Positions 1 through 8,384 of a stretch of DNA of 64,000 nt are shown here, piece after piece (position 1 is the first letter of the stretch; each line of letters opens with the position of its first letter). The position numbers were made by a program, and so were the translations under genes. The notes under the pieces are model-generated. The model saw only the letters and a program-made list of their open reading frames with translations. It had not been told where the DNA came from and ran no database searches. Source of the DNA: an uncultured Alphaproteobacteria bacterium (lineage in GTDB: Bacteria; Pseudomonadota; Alphaproteobacteria; Micavibrionales; Micavibrionaceae); the NCBI GenBank assembly GCA_900696495.1, contig CAADGI010000013.1, positions 1-64,000 of the forward strand. The letters run 5' to 3'.

Positions 1-62
1 CAACCAATTTTTCCTGAAGCAGGAACTGAAAAACCAGCCATGTGTTTGTCTTCCATACCGGC

Positions 63-599
63 ATGACCAGCGCAATTTACACTATCGGCCATTCCACGCA
101 TCCCATCGGGGAATTCATCGGTCTGCTCAGGCAGCATGAAATCGGGATTCTCGTCGATATCAGGACGATTCCCAAATCGAAACACAATCCGCAATACGAG
201 CAGGGCGCGTTGAAATCCGCGCTGAGCGATCAAGCCATTCAATATGAATACATGAAAGATCTGGGCGGTTTGCGGCATGCGAAAAAGGATTCCCCTAACG
301 GCGGTTGGCGCAATGCATCTTTTCGTGGCTATGCCGACTACATGCAGACAAAAAATTTTGAAAAGGCGCTGGAGAAACTCTTGGAACTGCGTGAGAAGGG
401 GCGGGTCGCCATCATGTGCGCGGAAGCCGTGCCGTGGCGCTGTCACCGTTCGCTGGTTGCGGATGCGCTTCTTGTTCGTGGTATTCCGGCCCTGGATAGC
501 ATGCCGGATGGGCGCCTGTCCGAGCACAAGCTGACCAAATTCGCGCAGGTGCAGGGAAAAGCGATTACTTACCCTTCGGAAAATTACCAATTGTTGTAG
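63..599 (+). CDS. DUF488 family protein
   Basis: Small soluble protein of the DUF488 family, whose biochemical role is not established. The N-terminus IYTIGHSTHPIGEF, the DIRTIPKSK stretch and the C-terminal CAEAVPWRCHRSLVADAL block are the family signatures; the last carries the paired cysteines typical of the group. About 178 aa, the usual length. An in-frame ATG at 42 would add seven residues, but the family normally begins just before YTIGHS, so the ATG at 63 is preferred. Neither start has a clear Shine-Dalgarno. A GGAAC-N16-TGTT sequence at 22-46 resembles an EcfG promoter but would leave a very short leader. The gene stands alone. Confidence 0.85.
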   Translation: MTSAIYTIGHSTHPIGEFIGLLRQHEIGILVDIRTIPKSKHNPQYEQGALKSALSDQAIQYEYMKDLGGLRHAKKDSPNGGWRNASFRGYADYMQTKNFEKALEKLLELREKGRVAIMCAEAVPWRCHRSLVADALLVRGIPALDSMPDGRLSEHKLTKFAQVQGKAITYPSENYQLL

Positions 600-876
600 C
601 TTGGAGAGCGGATTTCAATTAGCGATATTGCCTGAAGTTTGGGCGCGCTGCTTTTTAATTTATGGAAAAAGATACACCTAAAAAACATATCATCTGATAT
701 AAAAAAACCAAATTACGTCTATTTTGGTTTGAAATGAACGTTTCGGGCTCTATGAATATTTTCAGGTATAAAAAAATGTTATATGAGCCATGCGGGTATT
801 TTCCTTAAAAATTCTTGCGGGACCTATATTAGAGGCATAAGGGTAATTTTTATGTCTCTTACAAAGAGGTTTTCCA
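600..876. other. AT-rich intergenic stretch
   Basis: No convincing gene. The stretch is clearly AT-richer than its flanks and holds a small inverted repeat (AAACCAAA at 705-712 and TTTGGTTT at 723-730, 10-nt loop) that could be a weak hairpin after the DUF488 gene. It probably contains the promoter of the small reading frame that starts at 877. Confidence 0.4.
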
Positions 877-1011
877 ATGGAACATTTATTGGGAAGTATG
901 TTCAGGCATCATGCAGTGCCAAGCAAGGATAGGACCGAGGCGCAGAAAACATCGCCCAGACGTTCTGTCCTGGATTGGTCTGTTGGAGCCCCCTGGACCA
1001 GAATGTTTTAG
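877..1011 (+). CDS. possible small protein, 44 aa
   Basis: A short reading frame beginning MEHLLGSMFRHHAV and ending GAPWTRMF, preceded by a good Shine-Dalgarno (AAGAGG at 863-868, 8 nt before the ATG). It fills the space up to the convergent ABC-transporter gene, whose stop lies 7 nt further on. The protein is basic, has no membrane segment or signal peptide, and matches no family I know. The case rests on the ribosome-binding site and the fit into the gap; chance occurrence is quite possible. Confidence 0.35.
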   Translation: MEHLLGSMFRHHAVPSKDRTEAQKTSPRRSVLDWSVGAPWTRMF

Positions 1012-1017
1012 ATATCT

Positions 1018-2808
1018 TTAAAGTGCAGTTCCGATCGACGCATTTATAAACAATTCGTCCTTCAGGTCTTCCGCACCCGGTTTTTTCCGCACCACATTCC
1101 CGCCCTGCACGACGAGAATTGAATCGCATTGCGTCAGCAATTCCGGCTTGTGTGAAATAATGAAAATGGTTTTTTTCAGGCCCGCGGCGTGAATTTCATT
1201 CATGACGTCACGTTCCGTGGCCGGGTCGAGGGCGCTGGTGGCTTCGTCCAGCACCAGCACAGGGCGGCCCAGGTATAATGCGCGGGCGATGCCGACGCGC
1301 TGGCGCTGGCCGCCGGAGAGGCGGATGCCGTTTTCGCCGACGACCGTGTCATAACCCTTCGCCAGCTCATTCTCGATGAAGCCGGAAAGGCTTGCCATTT
1401 TCGCCGCCTCGCGCACGCGCTCCATGTCGATTTCCTCGGGGCGCAGGCCGAAGGCGATGTTGGCGGTGATGGTGTCGTCGCACAGGTAAATATGCTGCGA
1501 GACATAGGACAGGTTTTTCTGCCACGCCTTGCGGTTGGCTTCATTGACGGCGACGCCGTCGATGAGGATCTGCCCGGAGGCGGGTTCCAGCAGCCCGAGA
1601 ATAAGATCGATCAGCGTGGTTTTGCCCGCGCCGGTTTTGCCGACGATGCCGGTCATGCTGCCGGCGGGAATTTCGAGATTGACGTCTTTTAAAATCTCCC
1701 TTCCTTCGTTGCTGTACCGGAAGCCGACATTACGCAGTAACAGGCCTCGCTGGAAATCCAGGGGCGCGGCATCGTTCATGGTGTCCTGCATCGTCGCCGC
1801 CAGCGCCAGTTCGCGCTGTACCGTATCGAGGGCAGGGCGGTAGAAACGGATGCGCGTGTAGCCCTGGTAAATGCCCTGCAGGCCCGGCATCAGGCGGTAA
1901 CCCGCGAGCGTGTAAAGCGCGATCATCGGCAGCGCCTGGTTCAGTCCCTGCTGGCTCTGCAGGAGATACAGCGTCATCAGCAGCACGCCGCCGAATGCTA
2001 TGACTTCCATCGCATAGCGTGGCATTTCGCCGATCACGCTGCTGCGCGCATTGCTGCTGGCGAAGCTCTCGGCGGGCTCGCGGAAATAGTCGCGGTACAG
2101 CGTTTCATAACCGCCGAGCTTGATATTCTTGATGCCCTGTATCGCCTCGTTGACGATCCGGTATTTTTCGGCCTGTGCCTGGTTGCGGCGCTGCGCTTCT
2201 TTTCTTAAAGATGATTTAAAGCCGAGAAACACCAGCACATAAGCGCCGCCGAGAATGACGCAGGTCGCGAGTGCCAGCACCGGGTCCATCGCCGCGAGGA
2301 ACAGCAAAATCACGACCGAGACGATAATGCGCGTCATCATGTCGAGAAACGCCATGAGCACGGCGTTGCTGAGCGTCTGCACTTCGGCGAGAACGTTCTT
2401 GGAAATCTCGGAGGAATTGCGGTCGAGGAAAAAGCGGTATGGCTGGCGCAGGTAAATCTCAAACAGGCGGCGCGAGAGGCTTTCGCCCCACCCTTGCGTC
2501 ACGTACAGCGTCACCCAGCGCGTCAGCGCCTTGATGATGTTGGTGAGGACGAGGATAACCAGAACGCCGACGCCGATGAAAAACAGATATTCCTTCGGGC
2601 TGGAAAATTCGAAGAACTCATACCCTTGGCGCAGCCATTCATTACGTGTCACGGAGTCCGGGTCGGCGAGCACCGACATGAAGGGCAGGATCGAGGCGAT
2701 GCCGATCACCTCGCAGAGCGACATCAGCAGGAACAAGGCGAACAGGCCGGCCGCCTGCATACGCTCCCGGCGGCCCAGCAGTCCCAGCATTTTCTGAATC
2801 ATGTTCAT
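1018..2808 (-). CDS. ABC exporter (fused membrane and ATPase domains), PglK/MsbA type
   Basis: Inner-membrane ABC half-transporter of 596 aa, expected to work as a homodimer. The N-terminal ~330 residues hold the membrane domain, with hydrophobic helices near 20-45, 75-92, 155-195 and 262-300. The ATPase domain follows: Walker A GKTGAGKT at about 390-397, signature LSGGQ at 497-501, Walker B VLVLDE around 517-522 and the switch histidine at about 553. The [18 protein letters not shown] segment resembles PglK-type lipid-linked oligosaccharide flippases, so a glycan or lipid substrate is likely but not shown. The gene stands alone on the minus strand with no partner ABC gene or glycan genes beside it. 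Confidence 0.85.
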   Translation of the reverse strand: MNMIQKMLGLLGRRERMQAAGLFALFLLMSLCEVIGIASILPFMSVLADPDSVTRNEWLRQGYEFFEFSSPKEYLFFIGVGVLVILVLTNIIKALTRWVTLYVTQGWGESLSRRLFEIYLRQPYRFFLDRNSSEISKNVLAEVQTLSNAVLMAFLDMMTRIIVSVVILLFLAAMDPVLALATCVILGGAYVLVFLGFKSSLRKEAQRRNQAQAEKYRIVNEAIQGIKNIKLGGYETLYRDYFREPAESFASSNARSSVIGEMPRYAMEVIAFGGVLLMTLYLLQSQQGLNQALPMIALYTLAGYRLMPGLQGIYQGYTRIRFYRPALDTVQRELALAATMQDTMNDAAPLDFQRGLLLRNVGFRYSNEGREILKDVNLEIPAGSMTGIVGKTGAGKTTLIDLILGLLEPASGQILIDGVAVNEANRKAWQKNLSYVSQHIYLCDDTITANIAFGLRPEEIDMERVREAAKMASLSGFIENELAKGYDTVVGENGIRLSGGQRQRVGIARALYLGRPVLVLDEATSALDPATERDVMNEIHAAGLKKTIFIISHKPELLTQCDSILVVQGGNVVRKKPGAEDLKDELFINASIGTAL

Positions 2809-2952
2809 GCAGCGCCCAAGGCCCCTTATCCTATTGATTTGTTTAGGATGTTAACCCGTTAAAAGCAAGGGAAACCTTTGTCCGGGCGCGTTATTCACCT
2901 GATTATATTAGAGAATGCCGGAACTTTTTTGCGCGCGGCTCGTCCAATTATA

Positions 2953-3411
2953 ATGGCCGGGCAATCAACAGGAGTAAGCGACAGCGAATTCGCGATGTGG
3001 CGCGCCGTATTCGCCTTTTAGCTGGTCGATAACGCACTCTCCATCGAAGAGCAGGAGTTGCTGCGCGGTTATCTGAAAACCGTGCCGTTCTCGGCGGCGC
3101 AAATGGATACCCTGAAAACCGATTTCGAAGCGCCGCAGAATGTTGAGGCGATGTACCGCAAAATCACCGATCCCGCGCACAAGAAACGTTTTTGTATTCT
3201 GGCGCGGGCGCTGGTCTGGTGCGAGGGCGACATGGATATGCAGGAAGAGAAAATCCTGCGCCGGGTGGCGTGTCTCAAGGATGCTCCCGACAATGATTTT
3301 TTGCGTACAAGCCGCGATCACCCGGACATTGACAATTTCTACCAGCATTACGCGCGCGCCGGCATGATCGGCCTGATGCGCTCTTCATCCGGTCTTAGAA
3401 TTTCGGCTTAA
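2953..3411 (+). pseudogene. TerB-like protein interrupted by an in-frame TAG
   Basis: Reading from the ATG at 2953 gives MAGQSTGVSDSEFAMWRAVF, then a TAG at 3019-3021; the same frame continues without a break (LVDNALSIEEQELLRGYL...) to 3411. Residues on both sides of the stop fit one helical protein with the acidic, helix-rich look of TerB/DjlA-like domains, so the TAG looks like a nonsense change inside one gene of about 152 codons rather than a boundary. A shorter product could begin at TTG 3058. GGAAC-N16-CGTC at 2920-2944 resembles an EcfG promoter with one mismatch. The family assignment is tentative. Confidence 0.55.
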
Positions 3412-3644
3412 CGTTTTGTGCGGCTATGCGATTTACGCCCGCCCTTGCGGCTGGCGCTGCGGTTCACTTTCTTGCCGCGGCCCGAACCGGATGTTTTGCC
3501 GCCGCCGGTTTCCTTGTTGACGCTCGCCCATGCGCGCCGCTTGGCCTCTTTCGTGGAAACGCCGCGCTTTTTGTAACCTTCCTCGATATGCCCGGCCTGG
3601 CGCTTTTGCTTGTCAGTGTATTTTGCCTTGCTTCCGCGCGCCAT
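3408..3644 (-). CDS. small basic stress-associated protein ('plasmid stabilization protein' type)
   Basis: A 78-aa, very basic, hydrophilic protein starting MARGSKAKYTDKQKRQAGHI and ending in a Lys/Arg/Ser-rich tail. Similar short proteins (KYTDKQKRQA.HIEEGYEKRG...WATVNKETGGG) are often annotated as 'plasmid stabilization protein', but no function is proven and nothing here suggests a plasmid. The ATG at 3644 is chosen because AAAGGAGATAAGG lies directly before it; the longer frame has no such site. It overlaps the end of the upstream 96-aa gene by 32 nt and is probably the last gene of the EcfG-driven SDR transcript. Its end overlaps the convergent TerB-like gene by 4 nt. Confidence 0.75.
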   Translation of the reverse strand: MARGSKAKYTDKQKRQAGHIEEGYKKRGVSTKEAKRRAWASVNKETGGGKTSGSGRGKKVNRSASRKGGRKSHSRTKR

Positions 3645-3903
3645 CCTTATCTCCTTTGTAAATTGTCGTTCCTGTCCATGCGGGCGGGTCGCTTGCCGGG
3701 AAGGATTCCTTCGATGCCTCATCGACCTTGTTCTTTTTCTTTTTAGGTTCGCCGCCGTGGCGTTTTCTTTCGGCTTCCGCCCAGTTCAGCGCCTCGTCTT
3801 CTGTCAAAAATCCCTGTTCGAAAATGCGCTTGCCGTTATCCGTTTTATAAACATTCCACGGTTCGTCGCGGGTCTGGGGTTCGTAACGTACTTGCCATTC
3901 CAT
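3613..3903 (-). CDS. hypothetical small protein with DEASKESFPASDPPAW motif
   Basis: A 96-aa soluble protein. Its first half has a compact sandwich-like pattern (WNVYKTDNGKRIFEQGFLTEDEAL) that may be related to DUF2188-like domains; its second half carries the short DEASKESFPASDPPAWTG motif seen in many small alphaproteobacterial stress proteins. Function unknown. A strong ribosome-binding site (GGAGGAAACC) precedes the ATG. It begins 9 nt after the SDR gene ends and overlaps the next small gene, so all three look like one operon under the promoter at 4795-4819. Confidence 0.75.
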   Translation of the reverse strand: MEWQVRYEPQTRDEPWNVYKTDNGKRIFEQGFLTEDEALNWAEAERKRHGGEPKKKKNKVDEASKESFPASDPPAWTGTTIYKGDKDGARKQGKIH

Positions 3904-3912
3904 GGTTTCCTC

Positions 3913-4758
3913 CTATCCGTTAACGACGGTGCCGCCATTGGGATGCAGCACCTGTCCTGTCATGTAAGATGAATCATCGCATGCGAGAAATACGAACGAG
4001 GGCGCAACCTCGTCGGGCTGACCGGGGCGCTTCATCGGCGTATCCGTGCCGAACGTCGCGACTTCCAGCGCGCCGAAGGTCGAGGGGATCAGCGGCGTCC
4101 AGATCGGGCCGGGCGCCACCGCGTTGACGCGGATTTTTTTCGAGACGAGATTGTCGGCCAGCGAACGCGTGAAGGTCACGACCGCGCCTTTCGTCGCGCT
4201 GTAATCGACGAGTTTCGGGTGACCCTGGTAAGCCGTGATCGAGGCCGTATTAATGATCGCCGCGCCTTTTTTGAGGTGGGGCAGGGCGGCCTGGGTCATG
4301 AACATCATACCGAAAATATTGGTCGAGAAGGTGCGGTGGAGCTGTTCTTCCGTGATTTTCTCGAAATCCTGCTCGGGGTGCTGCTCGGCGGCATTGTTGA
4401 CGAGAATATCGAGCCGGCCGAATTCTTTTATGACGCTGGCGACGGATTTCTCACAGAAACCCTTGTCGCCGATATCGCCCCGGATTTTGACGCAGCGCGC
4501 GCCTTCCTGCTCGATATGCTCCGCGGTGATTTCGGCGTCCTCGTTTTCCTCCAGATAAATGAACGCCACGTCCGCGCCTTCCTTGGCGAAGGCGATGCAT
4601 ACGGCGCGGCCAATGCCGCTGTCGCCGCCGGTCACCAGCGCGACCTTGCCTTCCAGCTTTCCCGCCGCCTTGTAATTTTCCATGAAGGATTGCGGCTCGG
4701 GGATCATCTCGGTTTCATGACCGGGCTGGCGGTTCTGGTGCTGGGGGATATTGACCAT
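3913..4758 (-). CDS. SDR family oxidoreductase (YghA/general-stress type)
   Basis: Short-chain dehydrogenase/reductase of 281 aa, presumably NAD(P)H-dependent, acting on an unknown carbonyl or alcohol. It shows the TGGDSGIGRAV nucleotide-binding motif, NNAA in the central sheet, the catalytic Ser in TASITAYQG and the YSATK active-site pair. The N-terminal extension with HQNRQPGHETEM resembles the YghA/YhdF subgroup often linked to general stress. The start at 4758 follows AGGAGAATTTCC; a longer start at 4791 would abut the -10 element of the EcfG-type promoter at 4795-4819 and is unlikely. First gene of a probable three-gene stress operon. Confidence 0.9.
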   Translation of the reverse strand: MVNIPQHQNRQPGHETEMIPEPQSFMENYKAAGKLEGKVALVTGGDSGIGRAVCIAFAKEGADVAFIYLEENEDAEITAEHIEQEGARCVKIRGDIGDKGFCEKSVASVIKEFGRLDILVNNAAEQHPEQDFEKITEEQLHRTFSTNIFGMMFMTQAALPHLKKGAAIINTASITAYQGHPKLVDYSATKGAVVTFTRSLADNLVSKKIRVNAVAPGPIWTPLIPSTFGALEVATFGTDTPMKRPGQPDEVAPSFVFLACDDSSYMTGQVLHPNGGTVVNG

Positions 4759-4794
4759 GGAAATTCTCCTGCATTTGCTTCCTGTCTTCATTCA

Positions 4795-4819
4795 AACGCA
4801 TGAGGCAGGCGCGGGTTCC
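4795..4819 (-). promoter_or_regulatory. EcfG-type general stress promoter
   Basis: On the minus strand the sequence reads GGAAC, 16 nt, CGTT, an exact match to the EcfG/sigma-T consensus GGAAC-N16/17-CGTT. It lies 37 nt before the SDR start at 4758, which fits a short leader with its own ribosome-binding site. Confidence 0.8.
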
Positions 4820-4849
4820 TGCTCCTGATTTTCTTCCTATAAAATTTGT

Positions 4850-4874
4850 GGAACCACGCGGCACACTTGCTGTT
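4850..4874 (+). promoter_or_regulatory. EcfG-type promoter, divergent partner
   Basis: GGAAC, 16 nt, TGTT on the plus strand, one base off the consensus at the first -10 position. It is 34 nt before the 45-aa gene at 4908 and back to back with the minus-strand EcfG promoter about 30 nt away, which strengthens both calls. Confidence 0.65.
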
Positions 4875-4907
4875 GGCTATGCACACCCCATCCAAAGGAG
4901 ATTCCAG

Positions 4908-5045
4908 ATGCAACGTTCAAAAAGCCATTCCGCCTCCGGCAAGAGCCAGAACAAACAGCGCAGCCAGGGCCAGGACAGCCGCAGCCGTTCCCCGTCCTCG
5001 TCGCAAAAGCGCGGCAGCAGCGGGCGCGCGAACAGCAACCGCTAA
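4908..5045 (+). CDS. small Ser/Gln/Arg-rich hydrophilic protein, 45 aa
   Basis: A 45-aa low-complexity basic protein (MQRSKSHSASGKSQNKQR...) without hydrophobic residues to form a core; probably intrinsically disordered, like other tiny stress proteins. The start is set by the ribosome-binding site AAAGGAG at 4895-4900. It has its own EcfG-like promoter upstream and a strong intrinsic terminator 20 nt downstream, so it appears to be a single-gene stress transcript. Function unknown. Confidence 0.7.
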   Translation: MQRSKSHSASGKSQNKQRSQGQDSRSRSPSSSQKRGSSGRANSNR

Positions 5046-5065
5046 GTTTTCCCTCCCCCACCCGA

Positions 5066-5097
5066 AAAACCCGGCACCGAAAGGCGCCGGGTTTTTA
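5066..5097 (+). terminator. rho-independent terminator
   Basis: AAAACCCGGC and GCCGGGTTTT pair around a short loop and run into a T stretch. It ends the 45-aa gene transcript; the A run on the other side could let it act in both directions. Confidence 0.85.
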
Positions 5098-5166
5098 TTG
5101 TTCCCGTCTTGTCTGGCCGGTCCCGTCATGCGATAAAGCAGCCTCAAACAACGCAGGATTGCATCC

Positions 5167-5787
5167 ATGAGCCTTGGCATCGAAATCATACCGGTCATCA
5201 AATCGCTGGGTTATCTGGGCGTGTGGGGCATGGTGTTCGCGGAATCCGGGATCGTGTTTTTCTTCTTCCTGCCGGGCGACAGCCTGCTGTTCACGGCCGG
5301 GTTTCTCGCTTCGCAGGATTACCTCAATATATGGGCGCTGGTCGGCGGTACATTGATCGCCGCGATTGTGGGCAACATGCTCGGTTACGCGGTCGGTAAA
5401 TATGTCGGCATGAAACTCTTCGCGAAGGAGTCGAAATTCCTGAAGCGCAAGCATCTCGAGATGACGCAGCGTTTTTACGCCAAGCATGGCGCGATGGCGG
5501 TTATTAGTGCCAGGTTCATGCCGATCATCCGCACGTTCGTGCCGTTTCTCGCGGGCGTCGCGCAGATGGATTACAAGAAATTCATGCTCTACAGTGTGAC
5601 GGGCGCGTTCATCTGGGTGGGCGGCTTATGTTTTTTCGGTTATTTCTTCGGCAAGCTGCTGCCCGCCGACAAGGTCGACCAGTATCTGCTGCCGATCATC
5701 GTCGCGATCATCATCGTCTCGTTCCTGCCCTCGCTCTGGCATATCCACCAGGAGCGCAAGGCAATGAAAGCTGAAAAATCGAATTAG
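5167..5787 (+). CDS. DedA family membrane protein
   Basis: Integral membrane protein of 206 aa in the DedA/SNARE-associated (VTT) superfamily; members translocate undecaprenyl phosphate or other phospholipids. The conserved pieces are the N-terminal ESGIVFFFFLPGDSLLF segment, the GNMLGYAVGKYVG helix, and the ARFMPIIRTFVPFLAGVAQM re-entrant region containing the key arginine and proline. Hydrophobic segments lie near 15-45, 52-75, 135-160 and 175-195. It stands alone after a terminator, so its lipid substrate cannot be inferred from neighbours. Confidence 0.9.
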   Translation: MSLGIEIIPVIKSLGYLGVWGMVFAESGIVFFFFLPGDSLLFTAGFLASQDYLNIWALVGGTLIAAIVGNMLGYAVGKYVGMKLFAKESKFLKRKHLEMTQRFYAKHGAMAVISARFMPIIRTFVPFLAGVAQMDYKKFMLYSVTGAFIWVGGLCFFGYFFGKLLPADKVDQYLLPIIVAIIIVSFLPSLWHIHQERKAMKAEKSN

Positions 5788-5943
5788 GTTGCGGCCTCGA
5801 GGCGCATGAAATGCACTCTAACTAATTGATTTAATTATAAATAATTGGAATGGCGAGTATGGTTGCGGCGGCCAAAACGCTTATTTTTCTGCGCTATTTG
5901 CTGGAATCCGCGGCGAATTGATATAGTATTGTTAACAAGCCCT

Positions 5944-5988
5944 TTGTTCACAGGGTTATCCAGTTTTTTATTCACCGACTTATTCACA
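5944..5988 (+). repeat. four 12-bp-spaced DnaA-box-like 9-mers
   Basis: TTGTTCACA (5944), TTATCCAGT (5956), TTATTCACC (5968) and TTATTCACA (5980) lie in the same orientation at exactly 12-bp steps, ending 7 nt before the rpe start. The last matches the TTATNCACA DnaA box exactly; the others differ at one or two positions. The period puts successive sites slightly more than one helical turn apart. It could bind DnaA as part of an origin or titration site, or be an operator array for rpe. Confidence 0.5.
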
Positions 5989-5994
5989 AAACCG

Positions 5995-6654
5995 ATGCCG
6001 AAACAACCCGTTCGCATAGCCCCTTCGATTCTTTCCTCCGATTTCGCCCGGCTGGGCGAGGAGGTGCAGGCGATTGATGCGGCGGGTGCCGATTACATCC
6101 ATATCGACGTCATGGACGGGCATTTCGTGCCGAACCTGACCTTCGGCGCGCCGGTGGTGAAGGCGATCCGCAAATCGTCCAAGAAAGTTTTCGACGTTCA
6201 TTTGATGGTCGCGCCGGTCGATCCGCTGATCCCGGCGTTTGTCGATGCGGGGTCCGACATCATCACCGCGCATGTCGAGGCGGGCCCGCATCTGCACCGT
6301 ACTTTGCAAACCATCAAATCGCACGGCGTGAAGGCGGGCGTTTCGCTCAATCCATCCACGCCGATTGAATCCATCCGCGAGGTGATGCCGATGGTCGATC
6401 TTATTCTCATCATGACGGTCAATCCGGGTTTCGGCGGGCAGAGCTTCATCCCGCTGTTCGATAAAATTGCTGCGGCCCGCAAGATGATCGATGCGCAAAA
6501 ACACCCCATAGATTTAGAGGTCGACGGCGGCATCAACCCGGAGACTGCAAAACAGGTTATCGCCGCCGGCGCCGATGTCCTGGTTGCCGGTACGGCCGTA
6601 TTTAAAGACGGGCCGGAAAAATATGCTGCGCATATCAAATCATTGAGAGGATAG
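5995..6654 (+). CDS. rpe: ribulose-phosphate 3-epimerase
   Basis: Interconverts D-ribulose 5-phosphate and D-xylulose 5-phosphate in the pentose phosphate pathway; cytosolic (beta/alpha)8 barrel, 219 aa, full length. Diagnostic motifs are [15 protein letters not shown] at the N-terminus, [16 protein letters not shown] with the metal and acid-base residues, the DVHLMV strand, [10 protein letters not shown] and the second catalytic aspartate in LEVDGGIN. The ATG at 5995 places PSILSSDF at the usual distance; a frame-open extension upstream merely translates the 12-bp repeat array and is rejected. No clear ribosome-binding site is visible. The heparinase-like gene follows after 3 nt, probably co-transcribed. 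Confidence 0.95.
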   Translation: MPKQPVRIAPSILSSDFARLGEEVQAIDAAGADYIHIDVMDGHFVPNLTFGAPVVKAIRKSSKKVFDVHLMVAPVDPLIPAFVDAGSDIITAHVEAGPHLHRTLQTIKSHGVKAGVSLNPSTPIESIREVMPMVDLILIMTVNPGFGGQSFIPLFDKIAAARKMIDAQKHPIDLEVDGGINPETAKQVIAAGADVLVAGTAVFKDGPEKYAAHIKSLRG

Positions 6655-6657
6655 GCC

Positions 6658-8295
6658 ATGATACCGAACCTGATCCGCAAAATCCGCAAAGAGGCCAGCG
6701 AAATGGCCTGCAACAGCGTGCTCTATAACTGGTCGCTGCGCGGCGAAGCGCCGGAGCGATTAAACGTAAAACCCGCCGATGCGTGGCCGGGCAATGTCGA
6801 GTCCGGGCGCTGGCTGTGCGACGGCGCGTTTGCGCTGGCAGGCGACCAGATTTCGTTGCAGGGCGGCTGCTGGGAACCGCTCGGCGTCAGCGAGGCATGG
6901 CTAAACCACATGCATGGTTTCGAATGGCTGCGCGACCTCCGCGCGCTCGGCGGCGAGGAAGCACGACAACAGGCGCGCTGGCTGACCGAGAGCTGGATCT
7001 ACTATCACCAGAAATGGTCGCCGCATGCCTGGCGCGCCGATATGTGCGGCTCGCGCATCGCCATGTGGATTTCGTACTTTGAATTTTTCGTCGAGGCGGC
7101 GGGCCCGGATTTCCAGGATATTTTCTTCGATTCCTTAAGCAAACAGGCGCGTCATTTAAGCCGCGTGCTGCAACGTGATGTTGCGGGCGTGCCGATGCTG
7201 CGCGCGATCAAGGGCCTGCTTTATACAGGCCTCGCCTGCGAAGGGCGCGAGGTCTGGGCGCAGCAGGCGCTCAACCAGCTCGATACTGAAATCACCAAGC
7301 AAATCCTGCGCGACGGCGCGCATGTTTCGCGCTCGCCGGTGCAGCATTTGCAGGCGCTGCAAATCCTCCTTGATATCCGCACCGCGCTCACCGCTGCTGG
7401 CCAGCAGCTCCCCGAAACCGTGCAGCATGCGATCGACTCCTTAAGCGCCGCCTTGCGCTTCTTCCGCTACGGCGATGGCGGTCTCGCTGTCTTCCATGGC
7501 ACGCAGGAAGGGCCGCGCGAATTGCTCGACTCCGTCCTCGCGCAGGCCAATGTCCGCGGCAAGGGCCTCCATACGCTTCCCTGCGCGGGCTTTGAAAAAA
7601 TTACGGAAGGGCGCACGCTGATCATGTTCGATTGCGGCCGCAGCCCGCAGCGCCCGCACGATAAAACCGCGCATGCCGCGCCGCTGGCCTTCGAAATGGC
7701 CTACGGCAAGGAGCGGATTTTCGTGTCGTGCGGCACGCATCCCAGTTCCGCCGACTGGCAGGACGCGCTACGCGCCACCGCCGCGCACAATACCGTGACT
7801 TTGGATTACCGCAATGCCTGCGAAATTCGCGAGGACGGTCATTTCTCGCGCAAGCCCCGGGTCGTCAGCATCGTGCGCGAGGAAACCAAGGGTTCCTGCC
7901 TGCTCGAGGCCACGCATGACGGCTACGCGCTGCTGAACGGCATTGAGCATCGCCGCCGCCTGTATCTCTCCGACCAGGGCCATGATCTGCGGGGCGAGGA
8001 CATTCTCACCAGCCAGGCCGGCCCGGCCCGGCCCGTCAATGTCGCGATCCGTTTCCACATCCACCCGCGCGTCATGGTTTCGCTGATCGGCGCGGGCGAT
8101 GAAGAGGCTTTGCTGCGTCTGCCGAGCGGCATCGGCTGGCGTTTCCACCAGTCGGGCGGTGTTTTAAAGCTGGAAGACTCCGTCTATCTCGGCGAGGACA
8201 GCCGCCCGCGCAAAACCAAGCAGCTCGTGGTCTACGGCGACATGCCGGACACCGAGTTCAAGGTCAAATGGGCGATGCAACGCGAAGGGCTTTAA
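6658..8295 (+). CDS. heparinase II/III family protein
   Basis: 545-aa protein with the alpha-toroid N-terminal half and beta-sandwich C-terminal half of the heparinase II/III family of polysaccharide lyases. The YYHQKWSPHAWRADMCGSRI region and the RATAAHNTVTLD strand (the HNT motif of these lyases) are visible. No signal peptide is apparent, although family lyases are usually exported, so the site of action is uncertain. Its position directly after rpe is a recurrent alphaproteobacterial arrangement, often followed by purH, which is absent here. The substrate is not known. Confidence 0.85.
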   Translation: MIPNLIRKIRKEASEMACNSVLYNWSLRGEAPERLNVKPADAWPGNVESGRWLCDGAFALAGDQISLQGGCWEPLGVSEAWLNHMHGFEWLRDLRALGGEEARQQARWLTESWIYYHQKWSPHAWRADMCGSRIAMWISYFEFFVEAAGPDFQDIFFDSLSKQARHLSRVLQRDVAGVPMLRAIKGLLYTGLACEGREVWAQQALNQLDTEITKQILRDGAHVSRSPVQHLQALQILLDIRTALTAAGQQLPETVQHAIDSLSAALRFFRYGDGGLAVFHGTQEGPRELLDSVLAQANVRGKGLHTLPCAGFEKITEGRTLIMFDCGRSPQRPHDKTAHAAPLAFEMAYGKERIFVSCGTHPSSADWQDALRATAAHNTVTLDYRNACEIREDGHFSRKPRVVSIVREETKGSCLLEATHDGYALLNGIEHRRRLYLSDQGHDLRGEDILTSQAGPARPVNVAIRFHIHPRVMVSLIGAGDEEALLRLPSGIGWRFHQSGGVLKLEDSVYLGEDSRPRKTKQLVVYGDMPDTEFKVKWAMQREGL

Positions 8296-8304
8296 TATAA
8301 TCTT

Positions 8305-8371
8305 CTGTCTTCCCCGCGAAAGCGGGGACCTTAAGACGAAGCAAGAGATCCCCGCTTGCGCGGGGAAAGCA
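8305..8371. repeat. paired GC-rich hairpin repeat
   Basis: Two successive hairpins, CCCCGCGAAAGCGGGG at 8312-8327 and CCCCGCTTGCGCGGGG at 8350-8365, separated by a short spacer. One of a scattered family in this window. It sits between the heparinase-like gene and the EAL gene and could also act as a terminator. Confidence 0.75.
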
Positions 8372-8384
8372 AAAAGAGAATGTA

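Noticed and set aside
22-46. EcfG-like promoter before the DUF488 gene
   Set aside because: GGAAC-N16-TGTT matches imperfectly and the start point would be about 10 nt from the ATG with no ribosome-binding site. Kept only as a remark in the gene entry.
2920-2944. EcfG-like promoter before the TerB-like gene
   Set aside because: The -10 reads CGTC instead of CGTT and would leave almost no leader. Possible but not called as a feature.
3408-3644. Plasmid origin of the 3.4-kb region, suggested by the name 'plasmid stabilization protein'
   Set aside because: The label is a database tradition for a stress-linked small protein; no replication or mobilisation gene is near.
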